In this document: in pieces, positions 36,526-50,189 of the stretch
Numbering within the stretch: the first letter of the stretch is position 1
Layout of the letters: each line of letters opens with the position of its first letter
NCBI GenBank assembly: GCA_026874595.1
Contig: CM049306.1
Location: 97,207,642-97,271,641 of the forward strand
DNA from: Sipunculus nudus
Taxonomy: Eukaryota; Annelida; Sipuncula; Golfingiida; Sipunculidae
Direction: 5' to 3'
DNA length: 64,000 bases
Translations under genes and position numbers: made by a program
The notes under the pieces: model-generated
Told to the model about the DNA's origin: nothing
Databases searched by the model: none
Seen by the model: only the letters and a program-made list of their open reading frames with translations

Positions 36526-37579
36526 CATTGGATCTGAGACCCACATTTCAACCATTTCCTTCTCCAAGCAAAAAATGTTCAGCATCCACACATAGATAGA
36601 ATCTGTTGAAGGATGTAGAGGTTATAATTAAGTAGTGGAAATGTGGATTGTCCTTGTGTTGGTCTCTTGCATTGCCAGTGGTAACATCTTATAATCATAG
36701 CATATTTATATAATATCTAAGGATAATTATTGTCAAACCAACCTGTCATCTTACCATCAACTCGTAAGTTGATAACACCTGGGGAACCATTAAAGATGGA
36801 AAAACACAGCCTTCGTAAATTTTGTAATTTCTCTTCCCATGTCAAGATTTTAAGTGAAGATCTTACATAAGACTCAGTATGTTACTAACATATTAACCAC
36901 GGTATTCAGCTGGGTTAGGTGTTACAAATGTGTTATAAAAGAGTATGTGTTGTTTTACCACTACCCTAATTTGTTTCTTTCAGTTATGAATGTTTAAATT
37001 TCATTGTATATCATGTTCACTGTTTGGCATGACCTACTTGTGGTATCAAATATCAGACCAGGTCAAAGCAACTTCAAACTTTTTAAACAAAAGTAAAACT
37101 TTGTAACATTCCCCCCCCCCTTAAACACACACACATTGTACCAGGGATGGAGTGATCACATGTCTCACCATGAACTATTCATATGTGACACAGTATCTAA
37201 AGTTGGTGACTAAGGTCAAGTCTAATTTACACATCTGACAGGTGCATTATGTTTGACTCTTCATAGTTAGGTTTTCACCCCTCTGAATCTTTTGATTTTG
37301 TAAGTTTGACAATGTTTCAAACATGTGTTTATCACACATAGTGAGTACAACATTATTAGGTCCCTTTGATTAGTTTTTCCCTGCAGCAGGTTAATTGACA
37401 GGTGGTGAGTTCAAAACCATGAAAACTATAAACCCATGCCAGGAATGTATCTTAAACTATCATTAGATAAGATAATGAATCACTGAGACATTGGTAAAGA
37501 AGAAATAAAAGATGTAGCATTGGATAAAAAATCCTGATGTTGAACAGTTTGTGTAATAATTGTTTACATGTGTTTACAG

Positions 37580-37814
<235 letters not shown>

Positions 37815-38553
37815 TAAGATCACTGAAATAATGTCGCATTCAGCAGCTTTCCTTTGTTATGAAAGTGCACATTAAAAAAAAAAGAATGAATCGTTGGGAT
37901 TTTAAACTTGCCTGAACCTGACATGAGGTTTAATACAACCAGCAGTTTTTAACAGTTTAACAAATTGACAGTGGGGGTAGTTTTGAATGGGTCTGATTTT
38001 GTTCTTTTGTTAACACAGCTTTGTTGAGCTTAATTCATGTGAAAGGAAATTGAAAAGTCCTTAGTTTAATGTATTGTAATTATTAGCGAGAGTGTTTATT
38101 TGCATGTGTGCACAACGGAAAAACAAGCTTCTCATTTCATCGTACACAACACCGTCTCTGTTGCACTTAGCTTTCAAAAACATCAGGCCTTCCTCTTCCG
38201 TACCAAGATGATACTGTCTGTTCACTGTGGTTAAGTGTTTTTTTTCACATGAAGATTAAAATCCTCTCATGCAGGTCTTGTTTAAAATTGCTGTATCACT
38301 TATACCATGCTCCTTCAAACTGCCCTCTTCTAACCTTCATAACGATGGCCAGCAAACTTCATTATGTGTTTAGCCTGGCAGTCAGTTTATAGATGAAAGG
38401 AGGGCAGATCTATTTAGGACATTTTGAAGCTTTGAAATAGGACAAGTAGGCACAGTTGTTGCTGTTTATTATCAGTATAATATTTTGCAATTGCTAGTAT
38501 TACCAGTGCAAGCACATCATGTTAATGGCTGTTTATTTGGTGTAATACCTACA

Positions 38554-38573
38554 CCCCCCCCCCCCCCCCCCCC
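38554..38573. repeat. Poly-C tract (C20)
   Basis: Homopolymer inside the first Rho intron. Confidence 0.95.
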
Positions 38574-39954
38574 ACCATCACCGACAAAACTTGCGAGCAC
38601 CCGTACTATCTGAAACTTTGCACAGAACTATACATTTCACCTCACCCCATTGCATGAATTTCTGGTTTTCAGAATTTGTTTTATTAAATAGCATATTCAC
38701 TGAGAAGAGACCCAATAATCTGTACAATTCTTTAAAGCAACCAGAAATAAGTTTTATTTGAGAAAAAAAATCCATGTTTGCTCTCTTGTAAAATTAATAT
38801 CGGGAAATTTGAAGAAAAAAAAATAACCAGTTCTCGCCCACATGTACACACCTATGTCCTCCTATCCCTTGCACCCTCTTTAGAATTTTATAGTGCTTTT
38901 TAGCAACACATTGGGTCATAGTGGGTGCAACTCCAGCGTTTTCTTCAACCATGGGCACCAGAGGGCTCTGATGTCACCATTTTTTGTGCGGCTGCTATTT
39001 TGATTGTTCCGTTGACTCTTGTGACCAAAAACACTTGGTGAGTTTTCTTTATGTCTATGCATCGCATGCCATACTTCTGTTTTTATCTTTGTGGTTACCC
39101 ATGTTCTGACTTAGTCTCAAATCTGTTGACCAGCATTTGCATGTATCTTTTATGCTGACAGTTACTTCCTTGTTTTCTTTTGTGTAAATGACACATTACT
39201 GTGGGTCCTAAGATGTGGCCACATTAATCAGGGATGTTTCTGCGGTCCCACCACCAGGAATAGTAGTGACTACTAGGGATACTCTGACGTGCATGGTTTT
39301 AGTTTACATCTTTTAGTGGAAGGTGATGGTTAGTTTGCAGGCCCTAGACTCTTTAAAACAATGTTCTCAAATATATGAGCAATTTATATTTTATAAGAGC
39401 TCCCATGTTTAATGTTTACATATGTTTTGAAGTAACATTGAAAAAAGTAAAATTTAATATAAAATCTTTTGTATAAATGAGAATATTTACACATTTGCTG
39501 ATTTTAAAACACATTTGCAGGCAAAACATCGTTAAGAATGATAAAACCTTGAAGAGTATTTCCAGAGAGGGATTCTGAATGGAGAAACTTGTTATTTCTC
39601 TCATAATTAAAAAAAACATCTGGTGGTTTGGTAGCTCTCTTGTAGGCATGTGTGAGGTTTTTGCATGAACATAGTGTTTTAAAAATAAACTGGTGGTTTG
39701 TAGTGATTCCATGAAACCATGGATATACTAATTACTAACATAGTTAGATAAATCAACCTATAGATGATGTTATAATTTTTCAGTTAAATGTAAACTCTAT
39801 GTCAATAAGTAGAATTATAAGATTTTACTAACTGTGATTTATTTTTTATAAAGAATCAATATGATGTATACATCTGACCTACATAATACTACGCTCTTCT
39901 CACAGTAGTTATACACTCCAGTCATGCCAGATCTCCCCTGTAACTGCCACTTAG

Positions 39955-40150
39955 TATAGCATGATTCAGTGGGTCTCTGGTATTTCATGGTGCATCCAGC
40001 TCCAAATTTTAAACGTGTGACAACACTGGTAGTTCTGATTCTTGGCCTGCTGTCAGAACTTGTGTGATCAGACCTATGAGAGTGGGTGTCACATATAAAA
40101 TTTGGAGCTGTATGCACAATGCGATACCCTGCTCTCGTAGTCGATTATAA
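39955..40150. mobile_element. Small hairpin MITE-like element in Rho intron
   Basis: TGCATCCAGCTCCAAATTTT followed by an ACGTGTGACA block (39991-40022) pairs with TGTCACATATAAAATTTGG followed by AGCTGTATGCA (40087-40116). Weaker symmetry extends outward through GGTATTTCATGG and its partner AATGCGATACC. The 92-codon minus-strand frame here is an artefact of the element. Confidence 0.6.
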
Positions 40151-41108
40151 TTCTTTACTCTGTGCAAGCCCTAGTGGTGAGACCCAGGGAATCATGCTGG
40201 ATACAAAGCAGCAGTTATAATTGAGCATACCATTATCACTAAAATCATTTAAATCACATTGTTTTACTGCTTAGCTGGCCATTCAGTGAATTTACTTCTC
40301 ACATACAAATGCCTGACAGCCTGTATTGTTTATATTTTTGGATGTGGTTATTAACATGCCAGGATTAAGGATTGCCCTCATCACTTAGAGGCCTCAGCAC
40401 AATGGTCTATTCTATTCAGACGGTTTTAGTGTTTGTTTACACAAAAGCTACAAGGTGTATGGGAAAAGATACCAAGTAGCCCTTGTAAAATACATGTAGC
40501 ATATGGAAACATAATAAGGATAAATAGTCCGATGTTTTCAGAAGTGTACTGACCTGTAACAGGCAAATCATTGTCTCAGAATAAGTTTTTACTTCTGTGG
40601 AAAACATAAATTGGGTTTAGAACAGAATTGTTGCTCATTTTACAAAAGTTAATTGAGCTTGAATTCATTAAGAATTGCTGCAGAGTTAATTATAACTCAG
40701 TCAGGAGGTATTATGTTTTTATCATTGTTGGTTGGATAGTTATTTGGTTGGTTATCTGTTAATGATTTTACTCAAAAAGTAATGAAGGGATTTCCATTAA
40801 ATTTGTGGGAAATAATAAGTTCATTCATTATTTTGAGGTTTAAAAGTTGGGTGTCATGGTCCTTGATGTAATGAAACTCAAAACCTGACTTCATCGTGAG
40901 AACAAAAGAATAGTAACATATTTGTTTATTTAATTAGTTGGGAAAAAAATCTTTGAAAAAAAAACAAGGTACACTCTGTAAGTTTTTTTTGCTTTCATTA
41001 GTGGAATTCTGTTCAAAACAGTCAAAAGTATTTTTGGAAAGACCAGTCTGAAACTTAGCTTCTATATTTTTAACCATCTGTCAAGCATTGTTAACCCATG
41101 TTACATAG

Positions 41109-41651
<543 letters not shown>

Positions 41652-42830
41652 GGAAACGGAATCAGTATTTCTGTGGCATAAGAGCAACACATTCCGCTTG
41701 CATGCATTTGTTTCTTCAGCTGTCATTGTCAAGTTTCCAGACGGGACAGAAACTGCAGAAATCTATAGACATTGGCAAATGTTAGCTTGAGTGTGTAAAT
41801 TTTTACTAATAGTTTTCTGTTTTTGAACAAGTATATATTTAATATTGTTACCTGAAGAGACTGTACAGGGGAGAAAAGGTAAAAATTAAGAGGGGGCATG
41901 GATGAAAATTGACGTAAAGAGAAGCAGTATTGCTCAGCTTCACGAAGGACACATTTATGTACAAGTATATTTTCAAAATAAGAGGAAGATTTATATTCAC
42001 GTTCCAACCAAACAAATTAGCCATTTAAAGAATGGTATACACTAGTGTGATCAACAGGATTTGCTAGATGGCAGGTGCTCATTCATGAATAACAGGCTAA
42101 AGTGACATTCCAGGATACTGTCAGTTCCTGCATGGCTTTATTACATGGTCATGTTTCACCATCACCTTAACTGTATTTCTTGATGTTTCTTTTATTAGTA
42201 ATAGTAGCAAGATAATGTCCAGAAGAATATAATTGTTTCACTAAATACTGACAACATACTCTGACATGGAGGAAGTCAGCAAATGTTAAACAACAACTTT
42301 GCATTGTTTTACAGGCTAAGGATAGAAAGTGCTGGAAAATTCTCTTGGCTGTCAAAAGTAGGGGATGGTGGGGGGATGCAAATTTTGTTCACAAGAAATA
42401 AAGTGATCAAAGAGTGTAGTTAAGAAATAAGAGGAAAAATTTTAATTTTTTTTGTATAAATTTTGACAGTTTTGATTGTTTGACATGTCAGGAAATATTT
42501 ATTGTGTAATTAATGTATAATTTAAATTGCAGACTCAGCATATAGAGAAAATCTATTGTGTTTGAGAATTTATTTTTTGTTCAGTTGGACATGTCTTTAA
42601 ATTTAAACCAGTGAGTTACCAGAAGTTTGTAATTTTGAGTTCATGTACACCTCATGCTATGATTGCTACCACAGGATCTTTATATTTGAAATGTGTTAAA
42701 ATGTATTAACTAAAAGAATGGTAAAGTTTGTATGATAATTACAATCTCTCTGCTGTGAATACTCCTTTTTTTCATCTTAGTTAATTCTAGTGCAATAAAT
42801 TAGTTTTATTTATATAATGATTAAACATGA
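41652..42830 (+). other. 3'UTR of Rho isoform a
   Basis: About 1.2 kb of AT-rich sequence after the stop, ending near the poly(A) signal at 42794. An earlier AATAAA at 42397-42402 could give a shorter transcript. Open frames here are on the other strand and without resemblance. Confidence 0.7.
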
Positions 42831-42862
42831 AAGTTTGGTATTGTGTGTGTGTTGTGTCCTCT
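42794..42862 (+). terminator. Poly(A) signal for isoform a
   Basis: AATAAA at 42794-42799 is followed about 40 bases later by a GT-rich element, TTGTGTGTGTGTTGTGTCC (about 42840-42858), the classical cleavage and polyadenylation layout. It lies before terminal exon b, so choosing exon a would end the transcript here. Confidence 0.75.
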
Positions 42863-44149
42863 GTCTACAGACAATCTGACTCGGAATTTTTCCTCATCAG
42901 ACTTACTGTGATTTCAGCTGCTTCTCACATCTCACAAATCTCATTTTCACTTGAACTTTGAAGCCTGTCTAACACTATATCATCTCAGTTTAAAAAAAAA
43001 AATATTATTTTAAGAGGCTTTTTGTAAATCAAACAATTGACAGGATTTACCATACATAAGAATTTGTGAAATATACAAAATCAATTTTATTCACAACTTG
43101 TAAACGATTTAAAAAGAGACAAAGAAGCGAAAAATACTGGATATAATTTTGCAAACCCCATATATAAGAATTTTGGATTCATACACGCAAAGGAATTTTA
43201 CAGTAACAGAAAGCTGTGGCAACCACTATTCTTTATAATAGGTCAGGTTGTACAGTTAACTTTAAACAATGACTATACCATAGAAAATTGGAAGGTCTGA
43301 CAATTTAATTTTGATTATTTTACAAAAATTAGATAAAAGGAATTAATTTGACCTTTAAGGATTAAGCTTTTTGAAGGCAACCTGTATCAGAACTGTTAAA
43401 TATAAAATTGATCAACGAACAACTTAGAATTTTCAGGCTTCTAAAAAATTTAAAGATGAGTGAAAATGAACGGACATGAAGCACGATGAAGAGTTTAATT
43501 GAAGACGCCTTTTATAAGGGTGTAGTTCCATACGATCCCATGCACGAATGAGAGTCTTAACCATGTCATTTACAAGATGTTTATTTTAGCTATAAGTTAT
43601 ATCAGTCCTTGTTTGACAGACAGTAAATGACAACCTGTAAAGGACCCTAAAACCTAGCACTGTTTTAGCTGAAGTCTTAAGGACGTGTTAGATTCTTTCA
43701 TTTTGATATATGATAGAGTAGGGTTAGTAAATATTTCAGTGAAGAATTTTAAAATGACAAAAGTTGTTGTGACCACATTTTGTCCTATACATAAAATTTA
43801 GAACCTGTGCATTTGTTAATTTAAGCCATGGGTATTACACTTTTGGATGTTACACACTGGAGGTAAGGACTTGCATATATAAATCATATATAGAATAAAT
43901 TAAATGCTGCTGCAACATGCAAAGCAGAAATTAGTATTAAGTGTGAATATATTTCAACAAGACCAGAAAAAAGGCTTTTAAACAGTACTTGGGCATTATA
44001 TTCAGATTCAAATATATTGTTCAGCACCTTCAATGGATGAACTATCAACAACTGAAGGATTTAATTATTAAGGGTACCTATATTCATTGGTCACTTTTAC
44101 AATCCTGATACCTGTGCACAAGTTTTCAGATTTATGTTGATTGTTTCAG
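42863..44149 (+). other. DNA between the two Rho terminal exons
   Basis: About 1.3 kb, AT-rich, with no P-loop exon, no start codon context resembling the first exon, and no recognisable repeat. Its 3' end has a polypyrimidine tract and acceptor (ATTGTTTCAG, AG 44148-44149). Confidence 0.7.
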
Positions 44150-44572
44150 GTGGAGCTAGCTTTATGGGATACAGCTGGCCAAGAGGACTACGACAGACTG
44201 CGACCTCTCTCTTACCCAGACACAGATGTCATCCTAATGTGCTTCTCCATAGACAGCCCTGACAGTTTAGAGAATATTCCCGAGAAGTGGACCCCGGAGG
44301 TCAAGCACTTCTGCCCTAATGTGCCCATCATACTGGTTGGCAATAAGAAGGATCTGCGTAATGATGAGAATACGAAACGTGAGCTGATGAAGATGAAACA
44401 GGAACCTGTACGGCCAGAGGAGGGACGTGCTATGGCTGACCAAATCAGGGCTTATGCCTATCTTGAATGTTCAGCAAAGACCAAGGAGGGTGTCAGGGAA
44501 GTCTTTGAAACAGCCACCAGGGCAGCGCTGCAGACCAAGAAGAAAAAGAAGAGCAAATGTAGCATCTTGTAA
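44150..44572 (+). CDS. RHOA: RhoA/Rho1 terminal exon b (residues 53-192, CSIL tail)
   Basis: The acceptor is TTGATTGTTTCAG (AG 44148-44149); phase 0 from 44150; stop TAA 44570-44572. Joined to the shared first exon it gives a complete 192-residue Rho. Residues 53-85 and 87-125 are identical to terminal exon a, and position 86 is the usual Ile. All other differences (12 substitutions and one residue missing) fall from residue 126 onward: in the Rho insert helix (S126N, R128K, A132M), residues 140-181, and the tail, which reads [17 protein letters not shown] is an ordinary geranylgeranyl CAAX box without the extra Cys. Third codon positions differ very often between the two exons, so the duplication is old and both copies have been under protein-level selection. 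It could alternatively be read through an unseen separate first exon, but none is present in the 2.5 kb between. Confidence 0.95.
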   Translation: MELALWDTAGQEDYDRLRPLSYPDTDVILMCFSIDSPDSLENIPEKWTPEVKHFCPNVPIILVGNKKDLRNDENTKRELMKMKQEPVRPEEGRAMADQIRAYAYLECSAKTKEGVREVFETATRAALQTKKKKKSKCSIL

Positions 44573-46300
44573 CGGACATTTGCTATGCATTAGACACAAG
44601 GGAAGAAGGCGGGGACTAAGTGTGATTGGCACACTTTATTCTCATACATTTAGTCACAAACAAACAAGCTGAGAGCTATTCTGTGGTGGTTAAATATGAC
44701 TCGGAAGGATGGATGGGAGGAATACAGGCGATTTGTTAAGGTGCTATCTGTCAGATCAAAGCCAGGGGTGGCGCCACCTGGTGGCCACTTCCTCATTTTG
44801 TTGTCTCGGGGCATTCTCTTATTACCTATACCATCTGTCGGGGTTACCTAATGCCACAGAAGCTATTATATAATTTTTTCCATCGTACTTCAAATACATT
44901 TTTATCCCTGTCACAGTAGGTATACATTTATTGGATGCCTCCTCTTCCATCACTCATCTCATGGATTACATGATTTTAATAAGTATAATGTATTGTACTT
45001 TAAAAAAAAATTAGTTATTTAAAAAAAAATCAAGAAACAGTGCGCCACCATTTTTCAACTGTGACAACGCAGAAACTTACTCAATGTGTAGGTACCTTAA
45101 GTACACTGCATGTATTTCTCAGTAGGTTAACAACTATTAACGACACTGTATTTAATATGTAATGAAGTAACTTCAAAGAAAACTGCCAAAACCGTAACCA
45201 GCAATTTTTGGACATGAGCAATTATTGAAGATGAACACTCCGTGTGGGGTTTAAGCTGTGTGAAGGATAAACATTACAATCATGGTGATACTCTTTGTTT
45301 GTGTTTAATGCCTATTAGTATATTGCCATAATACTGTTTTCTTGTGTTATCTGCCATCCTTTCTTGGGGCAGATCAACCAAAAAAAAAAAAAGAAAAACA
45401 TTTGCACCTTTTTTTTTAACCAAATACTGCATTGGAGAAGAATTGTGCATGTCCTAGAACACCCTGATGTTTGGGTATGAAGAGAGAAACAAATGCATAT
45501 ATTCCATTTATCATATTTGTTAAGAAATAAGTTTATTCAGATTATGGTAATGATTAGTCACTGCATATTATTACACAAAAACATATTTTGATATTGTATA
45601 ATTATACTTTGCACATGTACTGGTGACTATTTGTACAAGGTCTGGATGTGAAAGGAACAAAAAAAGACGGCTGACCTGTACATAGTATACATTGATTCTT
45701 GTTTTGCTTTTGATGTTTGAGTAGAATGGCTTTTATATCTTGGTCATTGAAGGACGATGCCCTTCTTGTAGTGAGACAATTAACATACATGTGACACCTG
45801 GCCCACATATTAAGGCCCAGAAAATTTTATTTTAGCTTCATCTCCACAGAGCATAACAACTTTCATTATCATGTTTTTGATAATTTATCCAGTATAGGAG
45901 TTTTAATGCAGTATTTGTTCAGGTGAGCAGGAATTGCCTTTGGGGGGACGGGATAAAAGCCAATGATTTGGAACAGATGAGGATTTATTATGTATGCATT
46001 GGCTTGTAGAGATGGTCGGTTACACCAAAATCCAGGAAGCTATGTATTTTGATGAATGTGAAACTGATACATTTACTTGGCCTAGGTTTACTCCGCCAAT
46101 CTTTGGTTTGTGTGAATCTTTGCAGTATTAGCCTATCTGCGTATCTTTTTAGGTTTGGTTCTGTAGCATATAGACACGATTGACGTGTTGTATGCTCACT
46201 TGACACTTTTATTTAAATAACACGGGCCAGGTTCCTGTTAGCTTACAGGTAGCTTATCACAGACCATTTTATTTTCACTCGATGACCAATAAAGTTTGTC
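44573..46300 (+). other. Probable 3'UTR of Rho isoform b
   Basis: About 1.7 kb to the first canonical AATAAA on this strand (46288-46293). It contains the palindrome GGTGGCGCCACC at 44767-44778, directly followed by TGGTGG so that the reverse strand reads CCACCAGGTGGCGCC, a close CTCF-core match. It also holds A-rich and T-rich runs near 45000 and 45380. Open frames here have no family resemblance. Confidence 0.5.
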
Positions 46301-46310
46301 TTATGTAACC
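46288..46310 (+). terminator. Candidate poly(A) signal for isoform b
   Basis: CCAATAAAGTTTGTCTTATG: AATAAA at 46288-46293 with a modest GT/T-rich follow-up. It is the first canonical hexamer I found after the stop at 44572; a variant hexamer could be used earlier. Confidence 0.4.
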
Positions 46311-47537
46311 GTATTTTCTCAAAGTAAATGGGTTTATGATATGTGTGAGCTTGCGATTGTGATTGACACGAGGCAGTTTTATTATAACACTTATAAAGTG
46401 GCCGCACCTGAAATTGAAACAGTTCTTCCACGCGAGTCTCTTGCGTAACACGAATTTAGTCATGGATAAATTATTCAATGAATAAATAATACAAGGAATG
46501 TCCCGCCTACATCCATGTACATTCCCTGTAACTACATGTTGCAGCATGACATCAAGCGTGAACAAGGCTTTCCTGAGTCATAACAAAAACTCTTTACCCT
46601 GTGACAAATTTAACAAACATCTGTTTGTATACTGTGTTTACGCAAATGTGTCCACACTATAATGGCCAGTGTGGTTACACTCGGAGACCGCTTTGCCCGC
46701 CCACACAAGTACAGAACGTTCACAGCGCAGCTCTTTTACAGGACCTTTCCGGCCCAGGTTATACCTGCAAGTACTGGTTGTATTCTGTACCGTGTCAGAA
46801 TGGTTGTGGTTTCAATCGTAGTTCCTGGATTACAGGGTGATTAATATAAGCTCGGTCACGACTTGTGTGATTTATTACCTACAATGACCGTTTGACCTAA
46901 ATATAATAGCATTAGGTCTGTCTTTAAGTTCGAGATATTGGCAAAGATAACGCCATTACAGTTTAAACATACTTGCAGGCTTATCTTCATGTATTTTTGT
47001 GTGTTTGTGTTTAATTAGTCTGTCCGTCACACACTTCACGGGCATTGTGCCGAGACCCGTTAAAGCAGTTGCCATGAAAATTTACCGAAGATTGGCTCCC
47101 ATGAACGAGAGGATGCATGCGTTGTTGAATTTATACCTGCTGGAAATACAATACTGCAGCCAAGCAACTATCTTGGATTTCCTTTCGTGCACATTATTTT
47201 AGTTGCCAAGGGCAGTTGACCGAAAATTTTATACACATGAGAGGAAGTGAACTGTGGAATCGCGATCAAACCAATCTGAAATCCAGTATGGCTGCCAACC
47301 TGCGATCTTTGAATTCCTTTTGTTTGCCTTATTTGAACTAGAATATCAGCAGAAGCTGACTAAAGCGCTCAGCCAAAAGAACAGTGTTTAGAGGTGGTAA
47401 CAGTAACAAGTACTAAATATCTGCTCTCACATGATGTATATTTGTGCATGTCTCAGTTATAAATTTAAAATGGAGAGGTATGTACCATGATTCATAACAA
47501 TCCACCAAATGCTTCCTGAAAAATAAGCTTCTAAGTT

Positions 47538-47700
47538 TTATTAGCTCAGCTGACTTAAAGTCATCTGAGCTATAGTCGTGGTCCTTTGTCCGTCTTCCGT
47601 CCGGCCGTCCGTCCGTTAGCAGGGCACGTTTTAAAACCGTTGGACCTACGAATCCAAAATTCTGCATACCATTAGATGTCCCCAAAATCCCCTACCATAT
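47538..47700 (+). repeat. Hairpin-headed dispersed repeat
   Basis: AGCTCAGCTGACTTAAAGTC followed by ATCTGAGCTATAG forms a stem of about 11 bp. It is followed by CTTTGTCCGTCTTCCGTCC, a run of CCGTCCGT words and GTTAGCAGGGCAC. Related heads lie at 31170 (same strand) and about 61640-61560 (opposite strand). Confidence 0.65.
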
Positions 47701-48386
47701 CGAAAATTGGGTCATTAGGACTTCGTTCATTCGAGATATTAAGGAAAAACCTCCGTTTTCCATAAAAAAAGCCATCTTACACTTCAAGGCTGCCTAATAT
47801 CAAAACCACTGATCTGTTTTTCATCATATTTAGTATTCATATTCTTCCATACATTTTCTGTGCACATACCAAAGATTGGGTCAGTATTGGGTATTATTTT
47901 GAAGTTATGGGCCCAAATATAATGCAATTTTTTTAAAATCAGGAAATATATTTGCTCACTTAACATGAGAATTGCTGAAGCTGGAGACTTTTTTTCCAAG
48001 AATAAAACTTTATTTAATCAAGATTCAATTGTTTACCCAAAATTAGATCTGAATTTTGCAAATTTTTCAAGTAATTAGCATAAATAAAAAATCAATACCT
48101 TAAATTTTGTCCAACTTTGGCAATGGCACGTTTTTTTCCTGTAAGCACTGTTGATTTAATTTTCACAGCATATATACATAAGGTTTCAATCTTTTAAAAT
48201 CTGAAATTCAAAAATGAATTGTTTGAAAAGAGTAGCTTTTATTCAAATTTTCATACACCATGTCAAGTGTTGTTTACATCTAGCCCACCTAGTAGTACAG
48301 CCTTCACTTGCATTATGCAACCCACCCCAGGCAGCTTGCATTGGCTCAGCTTGGCCACTACTAGCAGGCTTCTCCTCTGCCCTGCA

Positions 48387-48400
48387 CCCCCCCCCCCCCC
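48387..48400. repeat. Poly-C tract (C14)
   Basis: Homopolymer in repeat-rich intergenic DNA. Confidence 0.9.
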
Positions 48401-48662
48401 AGCTGGTGCATAAACTAGATGAATGTTATAATTTTCTGTATTTTATTTTATTCTTGGCTATGCTACATTTTAGATTTTGTATTGTACCACCAGGGTTACA
48501 ATGATTAAAGTGCACATTTAATTGTGTCCACAAAGTGATGTATTGCTATGAAAGTGTGGATGTTCTTCAGATAAGTAATGCTTTACTTCAGAAAAGTAAA
48601 ACATCACCAGGTGTGAAATTGACTATTAATTCCAGTAATTAATTATAGCTGAGATTGTAATT

Positions 48663-49921
48663 GTATCCCCAGACAAAGTCGGGGGATACTATGTTTTCAT
48701 ACCGGTCCCGCCGCCGCCGCCGCATATAAATCTTGTTGGCGCGATAATTAAAAAAATATTTTACGGATCTTTACCAAACTTGGTATATGTATAGATATGG
48801 GTGAGAGGACGACGCCTATCAAAAATGAGGTCATGACCTTGACTAGGAGAGTGTCCTTGACCTTGAATAGGTCCAGTTTTGGGGAAAATCACACAAATTC
48901 TTTAATATCTCAAGAAATCTTGCATGGATTGATCCCAAAATCAAGTTGATCGAAGATCATGGATAGGGTTGTCATGTTCCAGAAACTGGCGCCACCTGTT
49001 ATTCTTTACTTGTTTTCGTGCCTTTTAATACCCCCAAAATTGACACTTGACAGTACTGTGAGCATTATAAGTCAAAAACTAATGGACAGATTCCTTTTAT
49101 ATTATGCATATACATAGATATGGGTTATGGGATGATGTTTATTTAAATTGGGGTCATGACCTTTCCTATGAGAGTGGCCTTGACCTTGAATATTCCCATA
49201 TTTGGTGAAATTTACACAAAATCTTTAATATCTCAGTAAGGGATACATGGAATAATCCCAAAATCAAGTTGACCGAAGATCTTGGATAGCTTTGTCTTTT
49301 GCAGAAGACAGGTGGCGCCACCTTGTTTCGTTTTTCTTGTTAAAATGATGTCAACGCAATTACTTTGTAAGAATTTGAGGTACAGTCACCAAACCCACAG
49401 GTTTAATGCATCTTATCAACGGCTAGGTCAAGTTCGAACATGGATGACCTTGATGCATTTTTTCAAGGTCACAGCAGCGATTATGCTAAAATGATATTAG
49501 GGCAATAACTCATAAAGAATTTGTGGTACAGTCACCAAACCTACAGTTTAGATGCATCTGATCAAGTGCTAGGCCAAGTTCGAATATGGATGACCTTGAT
49601 GCATTTTATAAGGTCACAGAGGCGATAACGCTGAAATGATGTACAGATGGCGCCACCTTGTGTCGTTTTCTTGCTTTCGCACCTTGTAATACCCCACCAT
49701 TGCCACTTCACAGCACTGTGAGCATAATAAGTTGAAAACTAATGGACAGATTTCTTTCATATCATGTATATAGACATGGGTTACGGAATGAGATATATTC
49801 CATTTTGGATCATGACCTCTCCTATGAGAGTGACCTTTACCTTAAATATGCCCATACTTATACGAAACCATGGTGGCTTGCCATGTGTCAGGGGGGTGGA
49901 GGGTTAATTGTCTGGGGATAC
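48663..49921. mobile_element. 1.26 kb TA-flanked element holding three GGCGCCACC-ended modules
   Basis: The left end GTATCCCCAGACAA (48663) and right end TTGTCTGGGGATAC (to 49921) are inverted, with TA inside a short common end, consistent with a TA target duplication. The interior is modular. A block with ATATGGGT, GGTCATGACCTT, TGAGAGTG(G/A)CC and CTTGACCTTGAA occurs near 48800, 49135 and 49780. Each full module runs on through CAAAATCAAGTTGA(T/C)CGAAGATC to a GGCGCCACC palindrome (48986, 49311 and 49646). Between the last two lie two units of the 150 bp family seen at 9.35-9.84 kb. There is no transposase frame, so the element is non-autonomous. Confidence 0.75.
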
Positions 49922-50087
49922 TTAGGCACCTGCGGTGCCAAGAAATATCTAGTTTGATGTGGATCCAGATCATTATCCGGATTCAGGAACGTCATCACGG
50001 AATATTGTCAAAACATAATTGAACCGGGGAATATGGGCCGAATAAGTGAATGCAAACACGGTTTTGGGAGCATTCTACAATAGGTAA

Positions 50088-50102
50088 CCCCCCCCCCCCC
50101 CC
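50088..50102. repeat. Poly-C tract (C15)
   Basis: Homopolymer just downstream of the TA-flanked element. Confidence 0.9.
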
Positions 50103-50189
50103 AAACATTGCGGGGACTTGCATTCCTGAGTATGTAGATTATTTCTAGTTTGCAATAATACGTGTATTACCTCACTTAATATTGGATGA

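Larger units (their letters stand above)
46310..48660. other. Intergenic repeats, no gene seen
   Basis: A GC-richer patch at 46650-46850 has two short frames without resemblance. At 47250-47340 lies a module of the repeat also at 33290 and 50870. At 47540-47700 lies a hairpin-headed repeat (GCTCAGCTGACTTAAAGTC...TGAGC) with CCGTC-rich follow-up, shared with 31170 and, inverted, 61600. Confidence 0.5.

Noticed and set aside
41652-44149. Idea of two separate tandem Rho genes
   Set aside because: No second P-loop exon, start codon context or promoter-like block is visible between the two terminal exons, so alternative last exons fit better.
44427-44672. 81-codon frame overlapping Rho exon b in another frame
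   Set aside because: It is a shadow of the Rho coding sequence; the Lys-rich tail comes from the polybasic codons read out of frame.
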